A stretch of DNA of 64,000 nucleotides, from assembly GCA_000708835.1 (NCBI GenBank), contig DF237094.1:62001-126000 (forward strand), read 5' to 3'. This stretch comes from Klebsormidium nitens. Lineage: Eukaryota; Streptophyta; Klebsormidiophyceae; Klebsormidiales; Klebsormidiaceae. Numbering within the stretch: position 1 is the stretch's first letter; each line of letters opens with the position of its first letter. This document shows, one piece after another, positions 24,107 to 36,019 of this stretch. The position numbers and the translations under genes are program-made. The notes under the pieces are model-generated. The model searched no databases and was not told the origin of the DNA. It was given only the letters and a program-made list of their open reading frames with translations.

Positions 24107-25453
24107 TGTACTACAGCAGACCTAGAACTCATTGTCCAGAGATAAAGGCGCTTGATTGTAATTTGTATAGCAAGCTAGGCTGGCCGCCACGAGGATGGCT
24201 CAAGGTGATGCAGCCTCGATGACTGCTCCTTCAGGCTTCAGGGCTCGAATTGCTTTGCCCCTGGGAGAGGCTTTGTTGCTGAAGATGAGTGTCAAACTAG
24301 ATTGGCAGCACGATATGCTGCACCCGGCATGCCATTTGATCAAATTTTTATCAGAAGTTACATAAGCTATAATGTCTAATTATAGGTGATTTTGCAGTGA
24401 TAAGTTCTGATATAAATTTGTGATCTTTGCCGGTTTGCTCAAGGTTTGTCAGGGTTGCGGCCCGCGGGTGAGGAACTGATCGAACTGGTTTAAACAATTG
24501 CGTTTGTTTCCTACACAATCCGAACGGACTGGTGATGGACGTTTGTCCTACGGCGCGACAAATTTGGCAGTTAAAATTACCTGTAAATTCAACGGCTTGC
24601 ATTCTGCGTATACGGTATAACGCACCGGTATCCGGCCAGGTGACAATGGGCGACTTATCATGTGCCTGCCAGGGCCCACCGGCCGCCTCCGCTCTCAGCC
24701 TCTTGATCTGAGACTCTCACCTATTGAAGGTCTTGACACAACGTAAACGAAACCCATACCCAGGCGACAAGGGTACCCCCTGAAACAAACCGGAACTACA
24801 ATCGACGGTCCGCGACAGCTTAACACACGTGTGAAACCCAATTGTACGCCCTGCGACAGTCGGCCGACCGACTAGACGTGCACAATACGACAAACGAGTC
24901 AGAATATGCTGTACACACTTTCTTGTGCCAAACGGCGAGCCGATATTTCAGGGCGAGGAGCACAACTGCGAAACCGTACACCAGTTTTACAATGCCCGGT
25001 TAAAGTTCCTGGAAATGCGATCGCGCCGCCATCTTCTCGCGCCCAGAAACACGACATCTTTAAGGGTACTGCGGCGGCCAAACGCCGGAGAAAATACAGG
25101 GCGGAGTCGCCACTCATTTCCAACGTCGTACTGTGGCTTTGCACGGTTCCATAACGAAGGCTTTCGCCATTTTCAATAACGCGTACGCTCGCGCGCATTT
25201 GGGGCGCACACTGGACAGCAAGAAAATGGCATGCCAAAAATGCTGACTCCAACGGATTCCGGTGGGCTTCGGCGGATCGCATTGGCCCTGTGAAGACTAG
25301 CAATGACAGCATTCGCTGAGGCCTGTACCGGAATCCGCACAAGCAGGAGCCACCCGGGCGGCCCCCCGGTGCCCAGCTGTGCACAGTGCAAAGCCCGTCA
25401 ATGCAGCAGAAATGAATTCTGTCAGCTAAGTACGGTAAAAGAAGAGCTCGTCA
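24107..25453. other. Spacer between inverted zinc-ribbon copies
   Basis: The region separates zinc-ribbon copy 2 (minus) from copy 3 (plus), head to head. A 161-codon minus frame at 24899-25384 and plus frames over the same bases show no domain. Promoters of both genes should lie here, but no element is obvious. Confidence 0.35.
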
Positions 25454-26506
25454 ATGGCTTCCGTTGCAATGCCTTTGAAGACAGGCTGCCGGGCCTGGCT
25501 GCCCAGCCACAATCCTTGCAGGCACGGTGGTGGCGCTTCCGTGGTTGTGGAAAGTGCGCCGCACGGGCTCGCTCTTGTCCCAGCAGGCACTTGCTTATCT
25601 CAGCAACTTCCTTTTCAAAGTCTGTTAAATAGCTCCAGCCGATTCAGTGTGCGAATTGTGACATGTCGGAAGTCTGCTAGAACTGAAGCAAGGGCAGGCA
25701 AAGAGCGGCTGTTGCCGAAAAGAGCACCACAGGGCGATGCACAGTCATTTCCTGAAAGCACAGCGGACAGTGGTACAGAGAGAGAAAGCACCCAGCGTAT
25801 AGCGCCGCCCCCTTCAAGCGGGGTGGTTGACTCCAATAATGTTGTGAAGACCTGCACACAATGCAAACGTTCAAAGGTGTTCGTCGATTTTGAGAAGACG
25901 GTGGTGACAGTGGACGGGCGGACCGATGAATGCCGGGCTTGCTTGGCGGTGGTGAGGGCACAGCGGGCGAGGAAAGCTCTGCATCATCTCGCTTTGAGTG
26001 TGGAGGAGTCGTGGGAGCGGGCCAAGAGGTGTACTAAGTGCGGGCTCGTGAAGGAGTTCCGCGACTTCAGCCGGCGCGTGAGGAACAAGGACGGGACGTA
26101 TGGGTGTTGCAGGGCATGTCACTCTGATATCATTGTGCGCGCTCGCAGACAAGGGGGGCCGCATAGCCCGACAGACGAACCGCAGCGGTGTAGTTTATGC
26201 CTTGAAGTTAAAGAGGCGGACCACTTCTTCCCCGACGGAGGCCAGCTCACTGGGAGGAAGTCTGTCTGCAAGACTTGCTTTAGCGGGCAAAAGGCAGAGC
26301 AATATCAAACGGCTAAGGAAGTGCAGATTCACGTCTGGAAGGCGACTCGGCGTTGCTGGACGTGTCAGCAAGAAAAGCCTCGGTCTGAGTTTTACAGACG
26401 GCCGCTCAGTATTGAGGGGCTGTCCAGCAACTGCATCGCGTGTCTGAGAATCTATGAGAAGACCCGTCACGAAATGGGGAAGGAGAGAGGGCCTCTGGAC
26501 GGCTGA
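25454..26506 (+). CDS. Four-module zinc-ribbon protein, copy 3 (intact)
   Basis: This single-exon frame has 350 codons from ATG at 25454. Residues 1 to about 120 are rich in Ser, Ala and Arg and poor in acidic residues at the start, like a chloroplast or mitochondrial presequence (inference). Four modules of CxxC, about 20-24 residues, CxxC follow: CTQC...CRAC, CTKC...CRAC, CSLC...CKTC and CWTC...CIAC. Each has a conserved Lys and an aromatic residue after the first pair (for example VDFEK, EFYRR). Each would bind one zinc ion. Similar ribbons precede HNH/endonuclease VII-type nucleases, but the tail after module 4 is short and basic with no nuclease motif, so nucleic-acid binding is the safest guess. 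It is the only one of three paralogs here without a break. Confidence 0.75.
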   Translation: MASVAMPLKTGCRAWLPSHNPCRHGGGASVVVESAPHGLALVPAGTCLSQQLPFQSLLNSSSRFSVRIVTCRKSARTEARAGKERLLPKRAPQGDAQSFPESTADSGTERESTQRIAPPPSSGVVDSNNVVKTCTQCKRSKVFVDFEKTVVTVDGRTDECRACLAVVRAQRARKALHHLALSVEESWERAKRCTKCGLVKEFRDFSRRVRNKDGTYGCCRACHSDIIVRARRQGGPHSPTDEPQRCSLCLEVKEADHFFPDGGQLTGRKSVCKTCFSGQKAEQYQTAKEVQIHVWKATRRCWTCQQEKPRSEFYRRPLSIEGLSSNCIACLRIYEKTRHEMGKERGPLDG

Positions 26507-29028
26507 TTCGGCAGGTGGTTACATGGGTTGACGCCCTCGCTCTATCTAGAGGAGCTCTTTTTAACGGCGAGAGGTCCAATCAGGGAGCAAACAGGGTAAG
26601 CACGTTACTTGGCCGCTTGAGTCTTCCCTGATGTGGATCTGAAGTCGTTGGAAGGATGCTGAAGCTACTGGGTAGAAGCATCCTAAGTGAGGGTGCCTCT
26701 ATGCTGTATCTGGACACTACTTGAAAGTCGGGTCAGTTCTGGCAGAATCAAAAGAGCTTTGTGCACATCCCCAATGTACTCCCCTTTCCTTCTCCTCTTT
26801 GTGTGCTAAGCAGCATCCAAAAGCAAGAGTTCCAAGTGTTCTGAATATTGGGGGATATTTTGCGAGAGGTGGGGTCACTTTAGAAAGCATCCTACAGCAG
26901 ACTATTTAAGTTCTGAAAGACAGCGCTGGGGCTGTTGTTCGATACACACAGGGAGGCTCTTTTGGGGCAGCTATAGGTCATTTTCTTGCTTGCTTTCAGC
27001 AGGTATTGTGCATATAACAAGATGTGTGAGATAGCCCTTGTAAGATCACATTTGCGGTATCAGCGTGGCCTCAAAATGGTAGTTTTGAGACTGACTCTGA
27101 AACAGAAGTCGTGAACAGAGTCTTTGTGAGAACCAGAAGGTTTTGGCCGAAGGGCATTGAGGATCAGCCTCTTAATGGAAAAGCTGCCAGCCGGAGACAC
27201 GAGCAATTTCATTTTCAGAGAGTAGAAACACATTTGATCAGCAGTAAGATGAAGATGATGGCTTTGTTTGCAGGTCGCTTTTACTTGTCCGCGCTTCCGC
27301 GCGGCTTGCATACGCTTTAACCTGCACTGAGTCCACATCCTTTCCTTCTTCGGGAGCTGAGGACTTGCGGTGGTAAGTGATCAGAACTGTGTGAGTACAA
27401 GTTTTCCTCATGCTGCTAACTGTTTCCTTGACTGCTGATCAGTGTGTTGCGTTGCCAAAGCTGGCTCAAATTCAGGAGGACGTCAGCATGACTTCGACAG
27501 AGATTTTAAACGGTCCTCTGAAATGGTTGTCCGTACCACAAGTCTTGATTGGCGATTTCGCTCAGATGCTGATGAACGCAGGAGCAGACGCCTTCAGTCA
27601 GCTGCGGATATATTGTCCAGTGGACTCTTCCTTCGTTAGTCGGTCTCTCTCGGTTTTGACGTTTGTGAAGGTTGGGTTAGATGCTATTGAGTGGTTGATT
27701 GCGAAGCGTTTGGCAGAGACAATCGCTCCCTGGTAATGATGCACGTTGAAGTAGTGATCAAGTTGTGGGGTCGAAGTGCCGCACTTGTGGCCGTTCAAAA
27801 GCACAATCGAATCGGTGGAAGCGGTCTTGGTGAAAGAATGGATCAGGTCATCAGCAGTTCAAAGCCCCCGAAAATGTTTCATTTGTTAATGAGTAGAGTC
27901 GCTTCGTTGCATCTGGTGAAAGTCGGAAGTTGTATGACATCAAGGAATGACTTGACTTTGCAGGCTGTTACAAGCACACATCGTGAGACCGTTGAGAGTG
28001 CACATTCGCCAAAGGACGGGTCGTAAGCAGACGGAGGATGCAAAATCCACTCTGACAACTTTTTAATGAAACCGTACTAAGCTTGGCAACCAAGGGCTCC
28101 CGGGCATGGGGTTGGGTTGGATAATTGCTATTAAACTCGCTGATGTTGTGGTATGCATCCGATTGAAATGAGACTGGCTGCCAATGAGTTATAGCGTTCC
28201 AAGCACGACAGTCGTAGAAATCGACGGATTCAGTGTTTGACGTGGGCCGCCCAGGCAATTGCATGACAAGTATAACCCTCCCATACACCCCAGCTTGGAG
28301 AGATTCTTTATTATTGTCAATCATTCGCATTTCAATAACCAACCTACAGTTGTCACGTCGATCCAGATTGGACTTGGCGCCGCGCAGCAGACAGGAGAGT
28401 CACTGTATGCTTATGCTTATGCTTAACAGTTGACCACTTAGTGAGTTTGTCAGAGTAGGTATGTAACTTAGTCCAATCATCAGGCGTCATGGTTGTCTAC
28501 AGTATCTCAGTGGGAATTCTGCACAAAATTCTTTCCTTCAATCACCGCATAACTGCGCGCGCTGTAACAGTACTAACGTCATATACGGTACACCATACAT
28601 TGCAGCGGCGGCCGAGCAATTGTCATTTTAAAAGATACATCGTGTCGTTAGGTCTTTTATCACCAATGAATAAGTCCGGACTGGTCAGTGTGCTGAGTCA
28701 AAAGTCCACCAACGTCCAAAGTCCAACCAACGCGTCCAAAGTCGAACCAAAGTCCAACCAAGTCCTCAAACCGGCCAAATATCCCCCCTAATATTCATGC
28801 AAAAAGTCAAAGCAATGATCATGGCAGACTCAAGCAAACAAAATATCAAAGGATGTCATGATGCGATCATGGTCTTTGCATGATTCTCTGAATAACATAA
28901 TCGAGATGACATGGGCGCACTAATCACTAAGCAAGTCCTGCACATTTCTGTTCATCGAGTTGCACAGAGAGGTCCTACTGTAGTTCGTCCTGCTTTCCGC
29001 ACTTTTCCACCTTTTGCCTTTGCAAATT
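26507..29028. other. Intergenic region; no gene recognised
   Basis: This 2.5 kb region lies between the zinc-ribbon gene and the FDH1 stop codon. A plus-strand frame with ATG at 27489 (82 codons to 27736) has hydrophobic stretches but no known motif. Three short overlapping frames nearby give no consistent exon chain. The 3' untranslated ends of both neighbours are probably here. Confidence 0.35.
28689..28780 (+). repeat. Short tandem repeat, GTCCAACCAA-type unit
   Basis: About six imperfect copies of a roughly 10-12 base unit (GTCCAACCAA, GTCGAACCAA, GTCCACCAAC) stand in a row downstream of FDH1. This is a simple minisatellite with no sign of function. Confidence 0.7.
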
Positions 29029-32000
29029 TTACTGATACTGGGGAGCAAGCTCTCCTTCCCGCACAATATAATCTTCCTCAGGAAGAGGCTTTCCATCAAA
29101 CCAGCACTCGAGAATCTTCTTGGTCCCGGCAGCGTAGCGAGCCTGCATGCCAACAAAGCCGAATTGTTGCATAAAAGGGCTCGTCAAAAGCATTCCCTCG
29201 ATTCCCTCGACAAACAACGACGAAACATTATAGTACGCGCATCGTTGTGATTCAAAAGCAGGTTCGCAAGAAGGCCTCACAATGAGGGAATCCGGGGTAA
29301 CGTGATCGGAACTCGCATTGAATGCCAGCGAATATTACAACAGCCAACCAGCCCAGACTTTTGTCCAGATGACGCCTGTCGAGGCAAAGAGCCAAGTGAC
29401 CGGACACTGGCTAATGGCAGATGGACACATACTCTGTGAAAGAGAGCATTAAGTGAGCCAGGGCTTCGAAGACTGCCGGCTTTGTAAATGTTCAGAAGAA
29501 GCACATAAGCGGAGTGTCTCATGAGATGCCACGTGGCATCGCACACTGACCTGAGCATCGAGCGTAGTTCCCGACAGATGGGGGGTCATCGCGTGGTTAG
29601 GCATGTGGCGCCAAGGGTGGTCTGCAAACGAGACGGTAAGCTGTGAAAAGCGAATCAGGCGAAATTGACTGTCTCGTTGGAAAGAACAGATGCTTCTTTG
29701 GCCCAAGCGAGCGGATTGACAAGAACGGAAAACGTGCGTCAGAAGCATCATGGCCACTGTTGAACCGAGATTGCAGATAAACGGAAAGAGAGCCGTTCAT
29801 CGGACAGAAAGAGCAAGCAGAAGAAGCCTGGTGTATTTTGACTAGAAGATGACGGCCTTCCGGGGCCCCACGAAAATGGACAAACGAGTGAGACGTCCCC
29901 AGCACAAGCTCGATTGGGAATCAACCAGGCTTGCTGCAGAAGGAATACCTTGAAGTCGACAAAGAGTCGGCGTCCTTTTTAAACGCGAGGTGTTCCGAGT
30001 GCTCGCAGGAAGTCAAACAACGTCAAGTGTTTGAATCTGAGAGGGCGTCAGGGCTCTTGGCATGCTTGATAGTTTCGCCGGCAATTCCAAAAGCGGGCCT
30101 TTGAAAAAGAGGGAGGACGGCGCAATGTCTCTTTCTGAACATCCGACTAGAAAGGTGCAAACAGTATCGGTTCTAGGAGTTCAGTTGACCACCTAAACGG
30201 TACCTGAACGGTACGCACCTTTGGGCGGCGGCTGGGGATACCAGACGTCCCCACCGTAGCCGTTGAGCTGGCCGCTCTCGAGCGCCTCCACGATCGCCTC
30301 GCGGTTCACGATTTCTGCGCGCGCGTTATTGATCAGGTACGCGCCCTTCTTCATCTTGGCCAGCTGCTCCTTGCCGATCATGTGCCTGTGCGAGGAACTG
30401 ACCGCGATCAGACTCGGCTGATCTAATAGTAATTTCAAGTTTTGCAGGTCTCGGAGTTTTACGACTTGTATGCGTCTTTGCTTAGCCGCGAATGAGGGGT
30501 ACCGGAAACGCAGCACTCAGTTGCTAACCACATTCGAGAATTCAATTTGTTTCTGCAGTCCAGTTCTTGTCATGGCGGATAGAAGATCAGGTCGAGCGAT
30601 GACGTCAATTCTCTCCGGTACGCTTTCAGACCAGCAAAGAGATCGCCAATCGACGCGAGATCAGCCGCTCATTGGGACGTAGGAAGTTAAAGGGAAGACA
30701 CCAACTCAGCATCCAATATCGTTGTTCAATGACGCATGTTCAGAGCAGTTGCAACAGAGCGCGAAGAGGTTTGAGCTACATTGACATTCAATCCGCTGCA
30801 TCCGCTGCAATGCAGACCTTAAGAGTATCGGCCATAAGTGCGGGATTTTACAATTCCGGACGGGTAAAGCAGAAACGTCACTCCGGACCTAATGAGGCAG
30901 TCCACCGAGCACGCCAGGACTTCACCACTTCTGTTTCCGGATTGTTTGAACACTATTCCGGACACCCCGTGTCAACTGACCGACTGAATTGGTTAGGTCC
31001 GGAAAAAGGTTTTTGCTCTGCCCGTCCTAAATCGCGATTTCCGGAGTTAGGGCCGATACTCTTATAACCTTACCTGGTCTTGTCGGTGAGGGGCACGTTA
31101 ATTGACACGACGTCGCACTTGCTGAGGAAGGTGTCGAGGTCCTTCTCAAACGTAGCGCCGAACTTCTCGATGTTCTCGTTCTGGTGGCGCCCGTAGTACA
31201 GCAGGTTGCAGTTCCAGCTCTGCGGTTGAGAAGGCCAAAAAGGGCAGATAAAAAAAAAAATTCTTGATCTGCCCCGTGACTTGGTCAGCAAAGCAAATGT
31301 ATGAGAGACGGGGAAAGCTTTTTAATGGAATCGTACGAACGTGGTTAAAGACATCCGTTCTGTAGCGCGCACCGCACAGCTGGCCCCGGTTCAGAAGGAA
31401 GATATAATCTGCACAGTAATTTTTGCCCACTCGGAAGTCAAAGGAAGAGAAGCTCGAAGCAAATGGCAAGGGTTCAAAAGATGAAGCGAAGCTAGAGACC
31501 GATTCTTGCCCGACATGAACAAAACCGGCTCTCATGTTTTGATCCAAGACGCTCTTGCAAACTGTCAGTGGTTCCCTGTCTTTTCCCGTTCTTCCTCCAC
31601 CTTCGCAAATGCAAAGATTGCAGAAACGAACACTATCTCGCCTTCGCCAATTCGGGAACGCAAGATTCCGAACACGAAATCTCACCTGCAGGCGCTTCAT
31701 CATTTCCTGGCCGATCCTGCCGGCGCCCAGCGTGCCCACGGTCTTACGCTCCAGGTCGTACGCCTTGTAAGCGACCGCGGCCACGTTCCACTCGTCGTGG
31801 ATGATCTGGAAGCGAGCACGAAAAGTCAGGGCATTTAATGTCAGACCCTTACCAAATCAAAAGAGTCAATCCTCCAAATCGGGTCGAACGATCGGCATGG
31901 TGCTGTGAGCTAAGGATTGTCTGTAGCGGAGAGGTTTCAATGGCTGTCAAACTGCGCACAATCGTACAAGAAACATTTGCTTAGACCAGCGCATGAGCAT

Positions 32001-34708
32001 CCTTGACGACTGACCAGGTGCGAATTGATACGAGCAGGAACAGAGTGGCACAGCAAAATGATCGGTAAGCAACAGCAACAAAAGGTCAGGTCAGCACGGC
32101 AAATACGTCACTCGCCGCCTCGCACCTATCACGCCGAACTCACGCACTCGTCGAGCAGTAAAAGTTTGTAGAGGTGCCTTAGTGAAAACCTTCCGGAAAT
32201 TGCGGCCTCAAGATCTTCTCATCTCATCAGAAAGAAACTAGATTCTCTCAGCAGAGTACCAATGCTGCCAGTGGTCAGAAACTCAATCGGAAAGCGAAGA
32301 ACCTCGAGCAACAAAGCATGGGGTCAAATTCAGGATTTGGCCGACCGAAAGTCCAGTGACCTCGAAGTGAGGAGGCAAAGAAGTTGATTTCGAACGTATC
32401 TCAAGACGACAAGGTTTGTTCCCAAGAAGCAAGAAACCAGAACGATTCGCACTGCCCGAAATGTAAGAAAAACCGTGGAGCTTTACGAAGCCTGCAAAAT
32501 TTCAGTTTGAGAAAGCCAGCTTTTACGGCTCACCTGCATGTAGCCGGGGATGAAGTTGCGAATCAGGATCAGGATCCGCATGATCTCGTCCTCTGCCACA
32601 CTCGTGACGTTGCTCCCTGCACGGAAAGACGGCGGGATATGATTCGTCAACGGCGGTGTCGTGAGACTATCCAAGCGCAATGCGGATGTCCGTCGTTGAG
32701 CGAAAGAGCCGCACAAACTTTTATCACATAGAATCATCTGAGGTGGACCCGAAGATAATGGGTGGTCGCCGCAACAGATTGACACTTCGCATTCCTCAAG
32801 AGACTCCCCGAGAGCAAGGAGTCTTGTCACGGTGTACTGCTGCACTTCCCGGATTTGTCTAGTCTGATCACAATTTCGCCTGACGTCACCTCACCGGCAA
32901 TCTCGGCGACCGTCATGCCCTTTTCGGCTGCCGCGTGCAGGTCGATGTGGTCGCTGCCCACCCCCGCGGTGATGATGAGCTTCAGTTTTTTGGCCTTCTG
33001 GATCCGCTCCCTGGTCATGTATGCCGGGTGGAAGGGCGTCGTGATCAGGATGTCGATCGTGGGCAGCTGCTTCTCCAGCTCTGTGGAGACGACAAGATTC
33101 GGAATGTCGATGGCGTTGAGAACGAAATCGCATAGGAATCCATGAGACCGTTGACTTCTGCCAACTGCTACGATAGCAGAAAACTTTACGCGAGCATTAA
33201 GAGTTTGCGAGGGTTTCCATAAGGGAGTCCGTTCTCGGCAACGGCTTTTGCGCTTCGACCGAAAAAGAGTCCACTGAGAAACTCCGCCAGACAAGTGTCA
33301 CCTTCTGGCAGTGACGATGTACTGATCAGCAACTTAGAATTGTGAAGGTGACCAGTCAAAACCCGTTTATAAACGGTTGGATGCATGCCAATGAACTGGA
33401 GACTTCCCGAGTGGTCGTGGTAGAATCCCTTCATTCCACTTACCTAGGTTCCACGCTTGCAATCCGTTCGCCACCTGACAAAAATCATCTTGGCAAGAGC
33501 TTGAATATCGAGATACAACCGAGAGACCTTGCCCTACCCGACAATCAGGCCAACTAAGTGCATTGGTCTTCGAAGACGTACTTTGCATGAAAAATGATAT
33601 GGGCAGAACATGCAAGACGCTTATATTGTAGCGCCCCATCGAGCTTTCACGATCCTAGGAACAGCAGCAAGAGGGACTAACTGCCGCAGAGTGTGACAAT
33701 ATTCTCTGGGGTGTTTCGCTTGGTTTAAAAGGGGTCGCCGCACAGCAATGACAGCAACTACGAACTTTGGAACAGGTTTGGAAGCAGACGACGGCATGCA
33801 CAAGAAAGTTCATGCACAACTCCTCACCAGAATCGGGTCCATCCTTGTCGTCTGTCACAATGTACTCGTGTCCCAGTTTCTCCAGCCACTCTCTCAGCCC
33901 GAGTCCATTCTCAGCGCAGGCCAGGAACTGCTTGTTTTTGGCATACTCCCCAGCCTTGTATAGGACTGCCAAAATCTTTTGCTTTCCCTGCGCGGGTGAA
34001 GAGCGACAGGATTGTTTCGTATGCAAAGCGCACCTGATGGCGATCCAGGCCATTTCCGTAAACTTCATTCAACGATCTACATTGAGGTTGCTGAGTGCAG
34101 GTTGGATAAAAATCAAGGTGAGCTTTAGGTTATATTGCAGACAACCTTCCGGTTCCCTAAGCATGCACGCAAGGTCTTGATCTCAAGGCCTTCGTGAGAT
34201 TCGAGGTTTACAGAAAGCACACATTTCTGCACTACAAAAACGTCATTGTAATCAATTTGAACATTGAAACGAAGCAGTGGCACCGAATCTTACTGCATGT
34301 GATTTATTGAGCTCTTTCGCGCGTCCAGATCCACGTTCTGCTTACTTCATAAGAGGTCCGTTCTAAGAAGTGCACCAGCCATTTCCTTCAGTTCAAGTCA
34401 GACACCAAGGTATGCCGGAATTCATAGAATCACTCTGCATGAATGCAGAAGTGCCAGTGACCGTAATAAAGCTCTTCAAACAAAACCGGGACCTGCTTAT
34501 CTAAAAGACAAGTCTGTGACGAAGTCGCGACATAAGGCTGCATGAGCTCATCAATGCTGGTCAGAAGCTGCAGTGAATGTATAATCATTTTTACGGTCAA
34601 GAAGAGAAGTAAGATCGAGAAATGAATTAATGCATCTCAGTATTTCAAAAACGCCTCATAACATGATAGCTGCAAACAACTGACCTCGTGACGCTCGTTC
34701 CCTTCCAT
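29029..34708 (-). CDS. FDH: Formate dehydrogenase FDH1, leader lost
   Basis: Nine exons in constant phase: 34708-34685, 33987-33828, 33080-32895, 32616-32534, 31805-31686, 31219-31074, 30385-30219, 29621-29551 and 29142-29029, giving 356 residues. The enzyme oxidises formate to CO2 with transfer to a nicotinamide cofactor. Family marks seen: [27 protein letters not shown] (substrate Asn), GAGRIG of the Rossmann fold, TDKTR with the catalytic Arg, PQPPP with the Gln, and TPHLSGTT with the catalytic His. Where plant FDHs have Asp at the end of the second Rossmann strand, this copy has Gly (LLYYGRHQN, codon 31190-31192), which predicts loss of strict NAD+ preference. The homologous leader exon upstream is broken, so the start is put at the first in-frame ATG (34708, MEGNERHE). 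That product would have no targeting peptide. The core is intact. FDH2 is its tandem partner. Confidence 0.85.
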
Positions 34709-35038
34709 GTTCTTACTGTCGCTTTGTGCTCGCTGGACGGATTGAGCACTCCTCTTGCTTGTATTAGGGACTTCTGTTTGAAAAGCTTTCCGCTCTTCTA
34801 GCTGTCTGAGTTCCTTCGAGCTCTCTCGCAAATTTGAAGGTCATTCAATCTGAGCGTAGTGTCTTTCTGATCTCGCAACTTGGGGCCTTGAAGCGCTGCA
34901 ACACCGTTTGATCGACCTTTGAAAGCCGGCAGACAGCAGGTACCAGCTCAGCTGTGAGTCTTGCGCTCAGAAGACAATCTCGTGTGCTGGACAAGGTTCC
35001 TGCGACTTCGAGCGGCGAGAATGGAGAGGGGAAGTCAT
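34709..35038 (-). pseudogene. Decayed transit-peptide part of FDH1 exon 1
   Basis: The region aligns with the FDH2 leader exon (41871-41512). The ancestral ATG corresponds to 35038. An extra base soon after it shifts the frame, a TGA stands where FDH2 has CGA (just upstream of the shared Leu-Arg-Glu stretch near 34831), and further indels follow. Similarity reaches past the ATG into the upstream GC-rich block (35380-35470 against 42230-42365), so the duplication included the promoter region. Confidence 0.75.
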
Positions 35039-35552
35039 CTTGTAGCTCTACAAAGCTTTCACTCCAATCTGCGGCGCTCCTCTTTCCTGAAGCCCTTCGA
35101 ATTTTGCTGAGGTCAGCCGTTGCTCATGCAGCCCTGCATGGACGCCTGCCGCCTGAACTTTCGAATCAGAGGAAGCAGAGGGCCGAGACGACTTGCGAGT
35201 TGCATGCTAGTCTTACTTTTGGCGCCCGGCCTGAAAGGTTTTAAGGTTCTGATGTTCGCAATAGGGCTTGAGAACGGAGCACAGAACTAACTTGGCACGT
35301 AAGCGGTTTTCGCGGCTCCACGGGTGCGTGCATGAATTGTCCAACTCAGGAGAATTTGTCCGCATGCAACTGATTTCGAAGCCGCGGCCGCGTAGCGCAG
35401 GTTTGAGCGGTCGCGCCACCCCAATATCGACATCCGTCAGCGCATGCGCTTGCATAATCAACATGGGCAGCTGAAAACAATCATGATGTCTATGAGTCAG
35501 GAGAACCATAGTGCAACAATTATTTGGTGCCGCCGAAAAATCTACCGATTAA

Positions 35553-35775
35553 TCAATTGGCACTCCGATAACTTTCGTGTGACCTAAGAGCCGTGTGACC
35601 TAAGATAGGCACCCGGGGGACGGGTGGGGTTGGTATGGTGGTTAGGGTGGGTTGGGGTGCGGGGCGGGTGATTCTTTGGGTTAGGGTTTTCGTTTGAAGT
35701 GCCCGGGTAACTCGTACCTTAGGTCACACGCCCGTTAGGTCACACGAGAGTTACCGGTATTCAATTGGCAGTTCC
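35553..35775. mobile_element. Candidate MITE-like element with 41-base terminal inverted repeats and G-rich core
   Basis: The arms 35567-35607 and 35715-35755 are inverted copies agreeing at 35 of 41 positions. Each arm holds two copies of GTGTGACCTAA. The 107-base core is G-rich (GGGGGACGGGTGGGG, GGTTAGGGTGGG) with several runs of three or more G. The flanks carry a near-direct repeat (TCAATTGGCACTCC on the left, TCAATTGGCAGTTCC on the right), which may be a target-site duplication, though the right copy is five bases from the arm. There is no coding capacity. It sits between FDH1 and FDH2. Confidence 0.65.
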
Positions 35776-36019
35776 GACCGACGGTGATGGATTGAGCAAA
35801 AAACCAACAATTACAAAATATTACGCCCTCACAATATTACGCCCTCGTTATCTCTCTACTATTTGACGTAGAGACAGTGAGAGAGCGTCGGACCGCTTGT
35901 GCCAATTGTTTGTTCAAAAATTTGTCCTGCAACACTTGTTTGTTGTATTGCAACACTTTGTTGAGAACGCCGATTCCCAATTGTCCCTGCTATTTTACAC
36001 TCAATTGCCTTCACATAAA

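Noticed and set aside
31146-31784. 212-codon minus-strand frame as one exon
   Set aside because: It spans two FDH1 exons plus the intron between them. Splice sites and FDH2 show the true exon borders.
35640-35695. Interstitial telomere array
   Set aside because: Only scattered TTAGGG-like words occur within a G-rich core. There is no tandem TTTAGGG run.
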